Shown one piece after another: positions 26,150 to 35,001 of a stretch of 64,000 bases of DNA. The notes under the pieces are model-generated. The model had not been told where the DNA came from and made no database searches. It saw only the letters and a list, made by a program, of their open reading frames with translations. Origin of the DNA: an uncultured Bacilli bacterium (GTDB lineage Bacteria > Bacillota_I > Bacilli_A > RF39 > UBA660); the NCBI GenBank assembly GCA_934090685.1, contig CAKOJN010000002.1:62001-126000 (forward strand). Direction: 5' to 3'. The first letter of the stretch is position 1. Each line of letters starts with the position of its first letter. A program made the translations under genes and the position numbers.

Positions 26150-27511
26150 ATGAAAAATACTAAAAAAGATAAAATTGAGATAGATGAAGAATTTATAGAA
26201 GATGATGATAAAAGAGTCATTGTTTTTACAGCACTATCTTTATTAATAATAATTGCTACTGTTATAGGATTATTAGTTTCTCATCAAAAGAAAGAAATAA
26301 CTGATGATATTAAAGAACCTCATAAAGATTATATAACACCTGAACCTGAAATTAATGAGAAGAAAGATAATGTTGAAGAAATAGTAAAACAAGTTAAAAC
26401 AGTTGTTAATGAAAAAGAAGTTATAATTAAAAATGATGATATCACTTATGAAATAACTTATCATTACAATGATAAAACATACGTGACTAAAACTAATGAT
26501 AAAGTAGATAAATACATACCAGAAGGTTTTGATAGTTGTAAATATTATACAGATGAAAACTATACAAATGAATATAATTTTAATGAAAAAGTAACTTCAT
26601 CAAAAAATATATATTTAAATTGTGAAGAAAAAACATATATAATTAATTATTCTCATCAATCTAATAATAAAAATGAATATAAATTATCAGATGGAACTAT
26701 AAAATTATCAGAACCACAAACTGATTTAATATTTGAAGGATGGTATACAGATGAAAATTATACTAATAAAGTAACTTCATTGGATAAGAATATAATTAAA
26801 TATAATAATAATGGAATAATTAATTTATACGCTAAAACAGTTGAATATTATAGAGTTAATTATTATGATAATAATTTAAATATAATTGAAAGTTATAATG
26901 TTACAAAAGATAAATTAAATGATTATGAAGTACTTGATGCTAGTTATCTATCAAATGAAAATAATAAATTTTTAGGATGGTCAAAAAAAGAAAATAATAT
27001 GATTATAGATTACACTAGCAATGAAACTATGAATATTTCTAGTGATATTAATTTATATGCAGTATTTGGTAGTTCAATAATTGAATTTGTCGATAATGAT
27101 AAATTAATTGAAAGAAGAGGTTTGACTAAAGAAGAAGCACAAGATTTTGAACTTCCTACTGAAGAAGATTTTGGATTAGAAGCACCTACTTATATAGTAC
27201 CTGTTGATAATATAAGTGATAAAACTAAAACTATAGTTTCAGATGATACTGATTCACCACTTGAAAATGAAATTAAATTATCTGATGCATTACTTAAAAA
27301 ATCAGAAAATTATAATCCAAAAGTTGGTGATAAAGTAGAAGAAATCGAAAAAGAATTGAATTGGTTAATAGATAAAAATGTAACTGATCCAATTACTGGT
27401 GAAGAGACTATTGAAAAAGTAACAGATGAAGAAGAAATAAAAGAAATAATAAAAAATAATACTGAAAATAATAGTGACACTGAATTGAAAACTGAATGGG
27501 TAGAAAAGTAA
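26150..27511 (+). CDS. Membrane-anchored surface protein with InlB-B/Listeria-Bacteroides type repeats
   Basis: 453 residues from the ATG at 26150 (GGAGG 4 nt upstream). A short cytosolic N-terminus of acidic residues, one membrane helix (about 25-47), then an extracellular region. Repeat-like units carry the typical F.GWYTDENYTN and FLGWSKKEN phrases ending in NLYAKT or NLYAVFG. The C-terminal 130 residues are acidic and without recognised domain. No sorting motif, so it is held by the N-terminal helix. Role unknown; perhaps cell-surface binding. Sits between ftsZ and the RNA-modification operon with its own promoter and terminator. Confidence 0.78.
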   Translation: MKNTKKDKIEIDEEFIEDDDKRVIVFTALSLLIIIATVIGLLVSHQKKEITDDIKEPHKDYITPEPEINEKKDNVEEIVKQVKTVVNEKEVIIKNDDITYEITYHYNDKTYVTKTNDKVDKYIPEGFDSCKYYTDENYTNEYNFNEKVTSSKNIYLNCEEKTYIINYSHQSNNKNEYKLSDGTIKLSEPQTDLIFEGWYTDENYTNKVTSLDKNIIKYNNNGIINLYAKTVEYYRVNYYDNNLNIIESYNVTKDKLNDYEVLDASYLSNENNKFLGWSKKENNMIIDYTSNETMNISSDINLYAVFGSSIIEFVDNDKLIERRGLTKEEAQDFELPTEEDFGLEAPTYIVPVDNISDKTKTIVSDDTDSPLENEIKLSDALLKKSENYNPKVGDKVEEIEKELNWLIDKNVTDPITGEETIEKVTDEEEIKEIIKNNTENNSDTELKTEWVEK

Positions 27512-27524
27512 GTAAAACTAAATT

Positions 27525-27545
27525 GGTTACCAAGTAACCTTTTTT
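27525..27545 (+). terminator. Terminator after the repeat protein
   Basis: GGTTAC/GTAACC stem, CAA loop, six T. Confidence 0.85.
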
Positions 27546-27559
27546 CTTTTTTAAATACA

Positions 27560-27568
27560 TGTTATAAT
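27560..27568 (+). promoter_or_regulatory. Extended -10 promoter of the ygjP-to-hisS operon
   Basis: TGTTATAAT (TGn plus TATAAT). The predicted transcription start lies just downstream of the ATG at 27573, which argues for the start codon at 27585. Confidence 0.6.
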
Positions 27569-27584
27569 TAATATGAGGTTTAAA

Positions 27585-28220
27585 ATGGAAGTATTATTAG
27601 ATGGACAAAAATTTAATGTGATAGTAGAGAAGAAAAATAATAAGAACATGTACCTTAGAGTTAAAAAGGATGGTATACATATTACATGTAATTACTTTGT
27701 AACTAAATCAATGATTCTTTCGTTTATAAACAATAACAAAGATTCTGTAATTAAAATGAACGAGGTTGCGAAAAGAAAAGAAGAAAAGGAAGAAGAGTTT
27801 TATTATTTAGGGAATAAATATGATGTAGTAATTCTAAATACAGTTTCTAAAATAGAATTTGTTGGTAGTCAAGTTTTTGTTAAAAACAAAACTTATTTAA
27901 AAACATTCTTATCAAATGAAGCACAAAGGATATTTAATGATAGAGTAAGTGTTTGTTATAATTTATTTGAAGAAGATATTCCTTATCCTAAAGTACTAAT
28001 AGGAAAAATGAAAAGAAAATGGGGGTATTGTAATAAAAGAGAAAAGTTAATTAAATTAAATTCTGAATTAATTAAATATTCTATAAATGAAATAGATTAT
28101 GTTATAGTACACGAACTATCACATTTTATAGAGTTTAATCATTCTAAAAATTTTTGGAAATATGTAAAAAAGTATTATCCAAATTATAAAGAGGCACAAA
28201 AAGTATTAAAGGAGGAGTAG
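27585..28220 (+). CDS. YgjP-type metal-dependent hydrolase (DUF45)
   Basis: About 211 residues from ATG 27585; the ATG 12 nt earlier would lie upstream of the predicted transcript start. C-terminal zinc motif HELSHFIEFNHSKNFW is the YgjP signature (HExxH plus a distal H). The family is often described as a predicted metallopeptidase; physiological substrate is unknown. First gene of a compact operon running through hisS; the next gene starts 1 nt after its stop. Confidence 0.85.
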   Translation: MEVLLDGQKFNVIVEKKNNKNMYLRVKKDGIHITCNYFVTKSMILSFINNNKDSVIKMNEVAKRKEEKEEEFYYLGNKYDVVILNTVSKIEFVGSQVFVKNKTYLKTFLSNEAQRIFNDRVSVCYNLFEEDIPYPKVLIGKMKRKWGYCNKREKLIKLNSELIKYSINEIDYVIVHELSHFIEFNHSKNFWKYVKKYYPNYKEAQKVLKEE

Positions 28221-28221
28221 T

Positions 28222-28956
28222 ATGCTTATTACATCTAAAGATAATAATAGAATTAAAGAAATAAGAAAATTATTAAATAAAAAGTATTCACTTGAAAAAG
28301 GGTTGTTTGTAATTGAAGGTGAAAATCTTGTTGAGGAGGCTATTAAAAACAATTTACTTAAAGAATTATATGTTCTTAAGGGATGTGAATGCAAATATGA
28401 TTTTCAATATGATGAAGTAACCCATGAAGTTATGAAAAGCATAAGCGATTTAAAAAGTACTCCTAGATTACTTGGTGTAGCTAAAATAAAAAAAGAGGAA
28501 AAGATAGGAAAAAGAATTGTTATATTAGATGATATACAGGATCCTGGGAATGCTGGGACTATTATAAGAAATGCAGTTGCTTTTGGTATAGATACAATTG
28601 TTTTTTCTAAGTCATCAGTATCTGCATATAATGAAAAAACATTGAGAAGTACAGGTGGTATGATATTTAATATCAATATTATTACAGATGATTTAGAGAA
28701 TGTTATAAGTCAAATTAAAACTAATGATATAAAAGTAATAGGCACTAGTCTTAATGCTTCTAAATCTCTTGAAACACTTGAAAAAATGGATAATTTTGCT
28801 ATAATATTTGGAAATGAAGGTAATGGTGTTTCAAAAGATATATTGTCTTTATGTGATGAAGTTATTAAAATAAATATGAATAGTAAATGTGAAAGTTTGA
28901 ATGTAGCAGTTTCATCTGGAATAGTATTATATAATTTATGGAGTAAAAATGAATGA
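28222..28956 (+). CDS. TrmH/SpoU family RNA 2'-O-methyltransferase
   Basis: 244 residues. N-terminal substrate-binding part (KGLFVIEGENLVEEAI) and the SPOUT core with DDIQDPGNAGTIIRNA, FGNEGNGVS and the knot motif MNSKCESLNVAVSSGIVLY. Methylates a ribose in rRNA or tRNA using S-adenosylmethionine; the target nucleotide is not clear (RlmB- or TsnR-like). Overlaps rimM by 8 nt. Confidence 0.88.
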   Translation: MLITSKDNNRIKEIRKLLNKKYSLEKGLFVIEGENLVEEAIKNNLLKELYVLKGCECKYDFQYDEVTHEVMKSISDLKSTPRLLGVAKIKKEEKIGKRIVILDDIQDPGNAGTIIRNAVAFGIDTIVFSKSSVSAYNEKTLRSTGGMIFNINIITDDLENVISQIKTNDIKVIGTSLNASKSLETLEKMDNFAIIFGNEGNGVSKDILSLCDEVIKINMNSKCESLNVAVSSGIVLYNLWSKNE

Positions 28957-29431
28957 TTATGTTTATGTAGGTAAAATTGTGAATACTCATGCTCTTAAAG
29001 GAGAAGTGAGATTATTAAGTAACTTTGAATATAAAGACAAAGTCTTTTTGAGTGGTAAAACATTATATATCGGAATGCATAAATCAAAAGAAACTATAGA
29101 GACTTATAGACGACATAAACAGTTTGACATGATTAAATTTAAAGGAATAGATTATATAAATGATGTTTTAAAATATAAAGGTGCTTATGTATATGTATTA
29201 AAAAGTGATATTGAGTTAAGTGATGATGAAGTATTACCTGAAGAGTTCTTATTAATGAATGCATATAATAACGATAAATTAATAGGTAAGATAGAAGAAT
29301 ATAGAAATGATAATGGTAATAAAATGATAAAAGTTTCTGGTAAATATATACCATATAATAAAGATTTTATTACTAAAATTGATAAAAAAAATAATGCAAT
29401 ATATTTTCATGGAATAGAGGTGTTTTTATGA
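28949..29431 (+). CDS. rimM: Ribosome maturation factor RimM
   Basis: 160 residues. N-terminal RimM barrel (VGKIVNTHALKGEVRLLS) and a C-terminal PRC-barrel with the ending YIPYNKDFITKID. Assists 30S head assembly with S19. Overlaps trmD by 4 nt, the usual rimM-trmD order; rpsP and rplS, normally neighbours, are absent. Confidence 0.93.
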   Translation: MNDYVYVGKIVNTHALKGEVRLLSNFEYKDKVFLSGKTLYIGMHKSKETIETYRRHKQFDMIKFKGIDYINDVLKYKGAYVYVLKSDIELSDDEVLPEEFLLMNAYNNDKLIGKIEEYRNDNGNKMIKVSGKYIPYNKDFITKIDKKNNAIYFHGIEVFL

Positions 29432-30087
29432 GAATAGATATACTTACATTATTTCCTAAAATGTTTGATGGTTTTTTATCAGAAAGCATTATTAAAAGAG
29501 CAATAGAGAAAGAAAAGGTCACAATTAATATTGTTGATATTAGAGACTATACTCCATATAAAAATAATCAAGTTGATGATTATCAATTTGGTGGAGGTGG
29601 TGGTATGATTATGATGTGTGAACCTGTATTTAATGCAGTTGAAAGTGTGAAAACAAAAGATTCTCATGTTATATTATTAACACCAAGAGGTAAAACATAT
29701 AACGAAACAAAAGCAAAAGAATTAAAAGAATTAAAACATCTTATAATAATTTGTGGCCATTATGAAGGGTTTGATGAAAGAATATATACTCTTGCAGATT
29801 CATTAGTGTCAATCGGAGATTATATATTAACTGGTGGTGAAATACCGGCGATGGCAATTACTGACTCAGTAGTAAGATTAATTGATGGTGTTATTACTAG
29901 TACTAGTTTAGAAACAGAGAGTTTTAATGATAATTTGCTTGATTATCCTGTGTATACAAAGCCAAGAGAATATAGAGGAATGGAAGTACCTGAAGTACTT
30001 TTAAATGGTAATCATAAATTAATAAATAAATATAGAGAAGAAGAAAGAAAAAGAATAACTAAGGAATATAGAGATGATTTATTGTAG
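29428..30087 (+). CDS. trmD: tRNA (guanine-N1)-methyltransferase TrmD
   Basis: 219 residues, somewhat short. Motifs: DYQFGGGGGMIMM, LTPRGKTYNE, CGHYEGFDERI and the SAM trefoil knot SIGDYILTGGEIPAM. Makes m1G37 in tRNAs reading CNN and GGG codons, preventing frameshifts. Translationally coupled to rimM. Confidence 0.96.
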   Translation: MRIDILTLFPKMFDGFLSESIIKRAIEKEKVTINIVDIRDYTPYKNNQVDDYQFGGGGGMIMMCEPVFNAVESVKTKDSHVILLTPRGKTYNETKAKELKELKHLIIICGHYEGFDERIYTLADSLVSIGDYILTGGEIPAMAITDSVVRLIDGVITSTSLETESFNDNLLDYPVYTKPREYRGMEVPEVLLNGNHKLINKYREEERKRITKEYRDDLL

Positions 30088-30095
30088 GTGATATA

Positions 30096-30554
30096 ATGAA
30101 AAAATATATTATTGATAAGGATAACCCTAATGAAAAATTACTATACTATAATGTAAATGTAGTTGGTCTTAGTGTTACACCAAATAAAAGTGTTCCTGGT
30201 TATAATGTAATAGCAAAAAAACTAACACTTGTTGATCCAGAATTAAGAGAAGCATATATAAAACAAAAAATTAATAAAAAGATTGATAGAGTTATTAAAT
30301 TTATGATTAAAATATTAAATGATGAAGATACTAGTGATGAAGATGCTGGGATAGTATTGGATGAAATTAATAAATTAAAAGGTATTATAATTAATAAATA
30401 TAAAGAATATATGTTAGAAAGTGAATATAAAGCATTACTGACAAAACTAATATTAATAGAAGAAGAATTCAAAAAGAATTATAATCAAAAAACATATTTG
30501 AATTATATGACAAATAGTGTATATGAAGAGGTTATACAAGGAAGAGGAAGATAA
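30096..30554 (+). CDS. Hypothetical protein, helical
   Basis: 152 residues without a recognised family. An N-terminal strand-like part (about 1-45) is followed by long helices rich in Lys, Glu and Ile, and a short basic end (QGRGR). No signal or membrane segment. AGGTGATATA precedes the ATG, 8 nt after trmD, and hisS begins directly at its stop, so it belongs to this RNA-processing operon. Confidence 0.7.
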   Translation: MKKYIIDKDNPNEKLLYYNVNVVGLSVTPNKSVPGYNVIAKKLTLVDPELREAYIKQKINKKIDRVIKFMIKILNDEDTSDEDAGIVLDEINKLKGIIINKYKEYMLESEYKALLTKLILIEEEFKKNYNQKTYLNYMTNSVYEEVIQGRGR

Positions 30555-31841
30555 ATGAATAATGAATTTAAATTAATGAATTTAAAAGGTACTAATGATT
30601 TTCTGCCTGAAGAACAAATCATTAGAAATAGAATAACAGATACATTGAAAAAATATTTTGAATTATATGGTTTTTTACCAATTGAGACACCACAATTATG
30701 TTATTATGATTTACTTGCTAGTAAATATGCTGGTGGAAGTGAAATATTAAAAGAAGTGTATAAATTTAGTGATCAAGGTTCTCGTGAAATAGGACTTAGA
30801 TATGATTTAACAGTACCTTTTTCTAAAGTAATTGGTATGAATAAAGGCTTAATTTTACCATTTAAAAGATATGAAATAGGTAAGGTGTTTAGAGATGGAC
30901 CAGTTAAATTAGGAAGAGCAAGAGAATTCTATCAATGTGATGTTGATGCTTGTGGTGTTGAGAGTCCATCTGCAGAAGTAGAATATTTTAATATGACTAA
31001 AAGAGTATTTAAAGAATTTAATATTGATGTAGAAATAAGATTTAATAATAGAAAGTTCTTAAGCGGAATACTTGAATATTCAGGTGTTTCAAAAGAAAAT
31101 ATTCCATCATTTATAATATCAGTAGATAAATTAGATAAAATGACTAGAGAAGAAGTAGAAAAAGAACTAATAAATCATACTGATAAAATAGTTATTGATA
31201 AAGTATTTAATTATTTTAATTATAGTTTTGATGAATTAAAAAAAGAATTAAAAAATACAGATATTGAATTATTAAAACAGGGACTAGATGAACTTGATAA
31301 ATTAATAAATTTAATTAATGCAGTAGGATTAAATGATATATGTATATTTACTCCTTTCTTAGCAAGAGGTTTAGAAATATATACAGGAAGTGTATGGGAA
31401 ATATTTGATAAATCTAAAAACTTTAAATCAGCACTAGGTTCAGGTGGAAGATTTGATAAAATAATTACAAATTTCTTAAATAATGGCAATGAATATCCAG
31501 CAATAGGTATGTCATTTGGATTAGAACCAATATATGAATTATTACGTCAAAAAGAAACTGAAAAGATAATTAAATATGATGTATATGTTTATGCATTTAA
31601 TATCGATAAAAACTTATTTGAAATATCTGAATTATTAAGAAATAATAATTTAAAAGTATTAACTGAATTAAATAATATTAAACTTAAAAAAGCAATGAAT
31701 ATAGCTAATAGAGAAAATATTAAATATGTTGTTATTATTGGTGAAGATGAATTAAAATGTAATTCAGTATCATTAAAAAATATGATTAGTGGAGAACAAG
31801 AAATAGTTAAAATAGATGAATTAGTTAGTAAAATTAACTAA
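30555..31841 (+). CDS. hisS: Histidine--tRNA ligase
   Basis: 428 residues. Class II synthetase: GTNDFLPEE, motif 2 region FKRYEIGKVFRDGP, histidine-specific LRYDLTVPFSKVIG and GSGGRFDKI, with a C-terminal anticodon-binding domain. Charges tRNA-His. Last gene of the operon. Its C-terminal codons form the first arm of the terminator. Confidence 0.96.
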   Translation: MNNEFKLMNLKGTNDFLPEEQIIRNRITDTLKKYFELYGFLPIETPQLCYYDLLASKYAGGSEILKEVYKFSDQGSREIGLRYDLTVPFSKVIGMNKGLILPFKRYEIGKVFRDGPVKLGRAREFYQCDVDACGVESPSAEVEYFNMTKRVFKEFNIDVEIRFNNRKFLSGILEYSGVSKENIPSFIISVDKLDKMTREEVEKELINHTDKIVIDKVFNYFNYSFDELKKELKNTDIELLKQGLDELDKLINLINAVGLNDICIFTPFLARGLEIYTGSVWEIFDKSKNFKSALGSGGRFDKIITNFLNNGNEYPAIGMSFGLEPIYELLRQKETEKIIKYDVYVYAFNIDKNLFEISELLRNNNLKVLTELNNIKLKKAMNIANRENIKYVVIIGEDELKCNSVSLKNMISGEQEIVKIDELVSKIN

Positions 31842-31852
31842 TTCTTTTTTTT
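31818..31852 (+). terminator. Terminator after hisS
   Basis: 10-bp perfect stem GAATTAGTTA/TAACTAATTC with a 7-nt loop and eight T; the left arm lies inside the coding region. Confidence 0.88.
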
Positions 31853-31868
31853 GTAAATAAAATGTATA

Positions 31869-31898
31869 TTGACTAAAAATATATTTTTCTGATATACT
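31869..31898 (+). promoter_or_regulatory. Promoter of the LRR surface protein
   Basis: TTGACT, 18-bp spacer, TATACT preceded by TGA. Confidence 0.7.
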
Positions 31899-31928
31899 TC
31901 TATATAGAAAATAGTAAGGTGGTATGAA

Positions 31929-33437
31929 ATGAAAAAGAAAAATTTAAAAATAGTAAAATTCATTAGTTTTTTATTATTAATATTCTCATTTAACTTAAAT
32001 GTTAATGCAGAAACAACTAAGATTTATTATGCAGATAGCAGAGGAATTAGGAAACCAGCTTTAACAGCTCCTGAAGGTTATCCTAATAATGGTGGTGGAG
32101 CAGAAGTAACTTTATATAGTTATAGAACTGTAAAAAATACTTATGATCCAACAAAATATTATGCTTGTTCTACAGATGCAGAAAGTACTGTAGTTAAATA
32201 TCAACAAGTTCCTTGTGGTAGTGAAGGTAGTTTAGATGCTACATTAACTTATGAAAAAGAGAACTTCTACAGTTGTGCTAAAACACAAAGTGATATAGTT
32301 CTTGATTTAAAAATTGAACAAGGAAAAAAATGTAAAGAATATTCTGATTGGGCAGCTGGAAGTACAGAGAAACCAACTGGATATAATGAGAGTAATACTG
32401 AATTATATAAAAGTGCAACAGCTACATGGTATTTCTGGTATAAAGAAGTAAATAATGCAACTACAATTAATTTTGAAAATAATAAAGCCTTATATGATGC
32501 AATAAAGTCAAAAATAAGCTCTACTTATATTAAAGATGCCGAGATTAACTTTTTAGAAAATCCTCTTAGAATAGTTGCTGGTGACATAACTAAAGTAAAA
32601 AAATTAGCTTTGTCTAATGCTGATTATCCAATTGTAACAATTGACGAACTTGGATATTTTACAGGATTAACTACTTTAGACTTGCGTGATAATAAAATAG
32701 TTAAAATTGATGCTATTAAAAATTTAGCTAATTTAGATCACTTAAATTTATGTTCAAACTTTATTGTTTCAATTGAACCAATCATTGGATTAAAAAAATT
32801 AGAAGAATTATATTTGTGTTCTAATGAGATAACAAATTTAAAATTGTTAAAGAAAATAGAAAATTATAGTTCTATTGAGAAAAATTATTATGAAAATGAT
32901 TTTAAAAAATCGGGATTAATTAAGAGTTGGTCTGAATTTGTAGAAGAATTTAGTTATTATATGAGAATTAATTTTAATTCTAGGTATAATGTAAAAGGTA
33001 CAAAAGATTCAATTATTCTTTCAGATACTACTACTGGAAAAAGTTTAGCTGAATTTGAGTATAAAAATAATATATTAAAATATGTATCAGGAGATCCGGA
33101 AGTCGCAGAATATCTAGTGCTTTTCTTACTTGAAATAGGAAATGGTCATAGTGAAATGGATAAATTACTTGATAACTGTTCTATAAAAGATACTAAATGC
33201 TGGTTTACAAAATTCGGTGATTATATTAAAATAAATGTTACAATTATAGATGGTTATAATAATATTGATAAAATGAGTTTTAGCTTTGATATGCGTTATT
33301 TCTATGGGGATAGTGCTGCTGTTAAGAATCCTAAAACAGGGGTGTCTAATGCTCTTGTATTACTTGGTATAACTCTTATGTGTAATGCTATTGGTTTTGT
33401 AGTAATATATAAACATAAAACTGGAATTCAATTATAA
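31929..33437 (+). CDS. Internalin-like LRR surface protein with NPKTG sorting signal
   Basis: 502 residues. Signal peptide at 1-27 (cut near NVNA|ETT). A cysteine-containing N-terminal region (about 60-130), then leucine-rich repeats around 235-300 (LTTLDLRDNKI, LDHLNLCSNFI, LEELYLCSNEI). The C-terminus has NPKTG at 467-471, a hydrophobic stretch and a basic KHK tail: a sortase signal with N instead of L at the first position. Likely a wall-linked adhesin or binding protein. No sortase gene is in the window. Own promoter and terminator. Confidence 0.85.
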   Translation: MKKKNLKIVKFISFLLLIFSFNLNVNAETTKIYYADSRGIRKPALTAPEGYPNNGGGAEVTLYSYRTVKNTYDPTKYYACSTDAESTVVKYQQVPCGSEGSLDATLTYEKENFYSCAKTQSDIVLDLKIEQGKKCKEYSDWAAGSTEKPTGYNESNTELYKSATATWYFWYKEVNNATTINFENNKALYDAIKSKISSTYIKDAEINFLENPLRIVAGDITKVKKLALSNADYPIVTIDELGYFTGLTTLDLRDNKIVKIDAIKNLANLDHLNLCSNFIVSIEPIIGLKKLEELYLCSNEITNLKLLKKIENYSSIEKNYYENDFKKSGLIKSWSEFVEEFSYYMRINFNSRYNVKGTKDSIILSDTTTGKSLAEFEYKNNILKYVSGDPEVAEYLVLFLLEIGNGHSEMDKLLDNCSIKDTKCWFTKFGDYIKINVTIIDGYNNIDKMSFSFDMRYFYGDSAAVKNPKTGVSNALVLLGITLMCNAIGFVVIYKHKTGIQL

Positions 33438-33461
33438 GAACTAGAAATAGTTCTTTTTTTT
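33437..33461 (+). terminator. Terminator after the LRR gene
   Basis: AGAACTA/TAGTTCT stem, GAAA tetraloop, eight T. Confidence 0.9.
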
Positions 33462-33490
33462 GACTTTTTATTTAAAATTTAATAAAAAAA

Positions 33491-33528
33491 GAAGTGTTTT
33501 TGATTTTTATGGCTAATTATAATAATAG
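33491..33528 (+). promoter_or_regulatory. 38-bp promoter element, copy 1
   Basis: Begins GAAGTGTTTT and ends CTAATTATAATAATAG. TATAAT lies at 33518-33523, with TGTTTT 17 bp upstream as possible -35. It matches the element before the C39 exporter at 35 of 38 positions and drives the 104-residue protein. Confidence 0.6.
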
Positions 33529-33552
33529 AGGGAACTCTGGAAAGGAGGAAGT

Positions 33553-33867
33553 ATGGGAGAAGAAAAATTAAGCCGTGAAGAATTCATTGAAAAGTATAAG
33601 CCTTTATTAATGCTTACACTTGATAGGGATGAATTGGTTAAACTTGTTGAAACTGATGAGAGAGTTAAAGAGTATTTGAGAAGACTTGATGAATTACATA
33701 AAGATGAGTATTTTGTACAATTGTGTGAACTTGAAGAAAAATATAGAGATATTATCAATTATATGGGAACAGTTATTGATAAAAAAGATATTGTAATTCA
33801 AGAGATTGCTCTTACTCTTAAAAAAAGCGGTCTTGATAATTATGAAGTAAAAAAGCTCTCGCTATAG
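33553..33867 (+). CDS. Hypothetical small acidic helical protein
   Basis: 104 residues, highly charged (many Glu, Asp, Lys), predicted all-helical, with no signal peptide or membrane helix. No family recognised. AAGGAGGAAGT gives a strong ribosome binding site. Its promoter region closely copies that of the C39 exporter at 58.4 kb, suggesting shared control. It is a single gene. Confidence 0.68.
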   Translation: MGEEKLSREEFIEKYKPLLMLTLDRDELVKLVETDERVKEYLRRLDELHKDEYFVQLCELEEKYRDIINYMGTVIDKKDIVIQEIALTLKKSGLDNYEVKKLSL

Positions 33868-33912
33868 CAAGGACTGAAGTAAGTGGTATTTATACAACTT
33901 ATTTTTATATAA

Positions 33913-33938
33913 TAAAAAAAACTTCCGCGTGGGAAGTT
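33913..33938 (-). terminator. Terminator of the reverse-strand tRNA pair
   Basis: On the minus strand, AACTTCC/GGAAGTT stem followed by seven T, just downstream of tRNA-Glu. Confidence 0.85.
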
Positions 33939-33949
33939 TATTATTCAAA

Positions 33950-34025
33950 TGGTGACCCGTACGGGATTTGAACCCATAAATGCACGCGTGAAAGGCGTGT
34001 GTGTTAACCGTTTCACCAACGGGCC
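33950..34025 (-). tRNA. tRNA-Glu(TTC)
   Basis: Minus-strand cloverleaf with acceptor GGCCCGT/ACGGGTC (one G-T pair), anticodon stem CACGC/GCGTG, loop CTTTCAC (TTC) and encoded CCA. Cotranscribed with tRNA-Ile, 9 nt apart. Confidence 0.95.
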
Positions 34026-34034
34026 ATTTATTAA

Positions 34035-34111
34035 TGGTGGGCCTGAATGGACTTGAACCATCGACCTTTCGCTTATCAGACGAACGCTCTAACCAGCTGA
34101 GCTACAAGCCC
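34035..34111 (-). tRNA. tRNA-Ile(GAT)
   Basis: Minus-strand cloverleaf with acceptor GGGCTTG, anticodon loop CTGATAA (GAT), and encoded CCA. First of the two-tRNA transcript. Confidence 0.95.
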
Positions 34112-34140
34112 ATTAAGCTTTTCTTTTGGCTGTCTAATTA

Positions 34141-34169
34141 ATAATACCTTATTTTTTCATATTTTGCAA
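34141..34169 (-). promoter_or_regulatory. Promoter of tRNA-Ile/tRNA-Glu
   Basis: Read on the minus strand: TTGCAA, 17-bp spacer, TATTAT, about 30 nt upstream of tRNA-Ile. Confidence 0.75.
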
Positions 34170-34195
34170 CATTTTTTTTTAAAAAAATATAAATA

Positions 34196-34224
34196 TTGCA
34201 AAAAAAAGATTATTATTGTATTAT
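34196..34224 (+). promoter_or_regulatory. Promoter of the DUF5684-like gene
   Basis: TTGCAA, 17-bp spacer, TATTAT. Divergent from the tRNA promoter. Confidence 0.65.
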
Positions 34225-34249
34225 TATTATGTAAAAATAGGAGGTAAAA

Positions 34250-34924
34250 ATGAATCCAAGTATAATAAATATTATAGTAATAACATGTTTAATACTTTTA
34301 TCAATGACATTTATTGATTCAATTATAATAATGATAGGTGGTAAAAAATTATTTAAAAAGGCACAGAAGAATGAAAAGTCTGCAATTTATCCTATAGCTA
34401 ATTTATTTACTGTTCTTGAAATAACAGAAATGTCTACATTTTATGGTATATTATTTTTTGTACCAGTTGTTAATTGTGTTATACTATCTATTATGTTTTA
34501 TAAGTTAGGAAATGTATTTTCAACTAGTATGGCATTTAAAATTGGATTAGTACTTTTACCGATTGTATTTTTCCCTCTATTAGCAAACAGTGATAAACAA
34601 TACAAACTTGCTGATGAAGAATATTTATTAAAACTTGATTCTGCTAAGGACTATAGTATTAATCTATTATCTGATGAAGAATTAAAAGAGAAATTTAAAG
34701 ATACAGAAGAAGTTAAAGAAGAACCAGTTGACTCTATATTTAAAAGTGAGGTTCAAATGATGGAAGAAGTTGCACCTTATAAAGCTAAAAGAAATGATTT
34801 TATTGAGATAGAAAACAGTGATAAAGAACAAAATGATAAACAAAAAGATAATATAGAATTTGTTGAACTTGATGAAAATAATAAAGAGAAAAAAGAAGAA
34901 AAAGTGGAAATGATAGACTTATAA
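34250..34924 (+). CDS. DUF5684-like membrane protein with acidic tail
   Basis: 224 residues. Three to four membrane helices in the first 120 residues, with the DUF5684-like pattern of a conserved loop (AIYPIANLFTVLEI), FFVPVVNCVILSIMFYKL and an end at LLPIVFFPLL. The remaining 100 residues are a charged cytosolic tail rich in Glu and Lys, probably disordered. Function unknown. AGGAGG upstream of the ATG; strong terminator after. Confidence 0.75.
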   Translation: MNPSIINIIVITCLILLSMTFIDSIIIMIGGKKLFKKAQKNEKSAIYPIANLFTVLEITEMSTFYGILFFVPVVNCVILSIMFYKLGNVFSTSMAFKIGLVLLPIVFFPLLANSDKQYKLADEEYLLKLDSAKDYSINLLSDEELKEKFKDTEEVKEEPVDSIFKSEVQMMEEVAPYKAKRNDFIEIENSDKEQNDKQKDNIEFVELDENNKEKKEEKVEMIDL

Positions 34925-34931
34925 TAGTCAT

Positions 34932-34966
34932 TTAAAGTGTAAAGTGTGTGTTTACACTTTAATTTT
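34932..34966 (+). terminator. Terminator after the DUF5684-like gene
   Basis: 12-bp perfect stem TTAAAGTGTAAA/TTTACACTTTAA with a GTGTGTG loop and TTTT. Its right arm carries the -35 of parE. Confidence 0.85.
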
Positions 34967-34979
34967 ATTTGTGTATAAT
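34951..34979 (+). promoter_or_regulatory. Promoter of parE-parC
   Basis: TTTACA, 17-bp spacer, TATAAT. The -35 lies within the preceding terminator hairpin. Confidence 0.75.
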
Positions 34980-35001
34980 TAGTAATGGAGATAAGGTGAT
35001 T

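Noticed and set aside
26150..27511. Sortase signal in the repeat-domain protein
   Set aside because: C-terminus is acidic without LPxTG-like motif or hydrophobic tail; anchored by its N-terminal helix instead.
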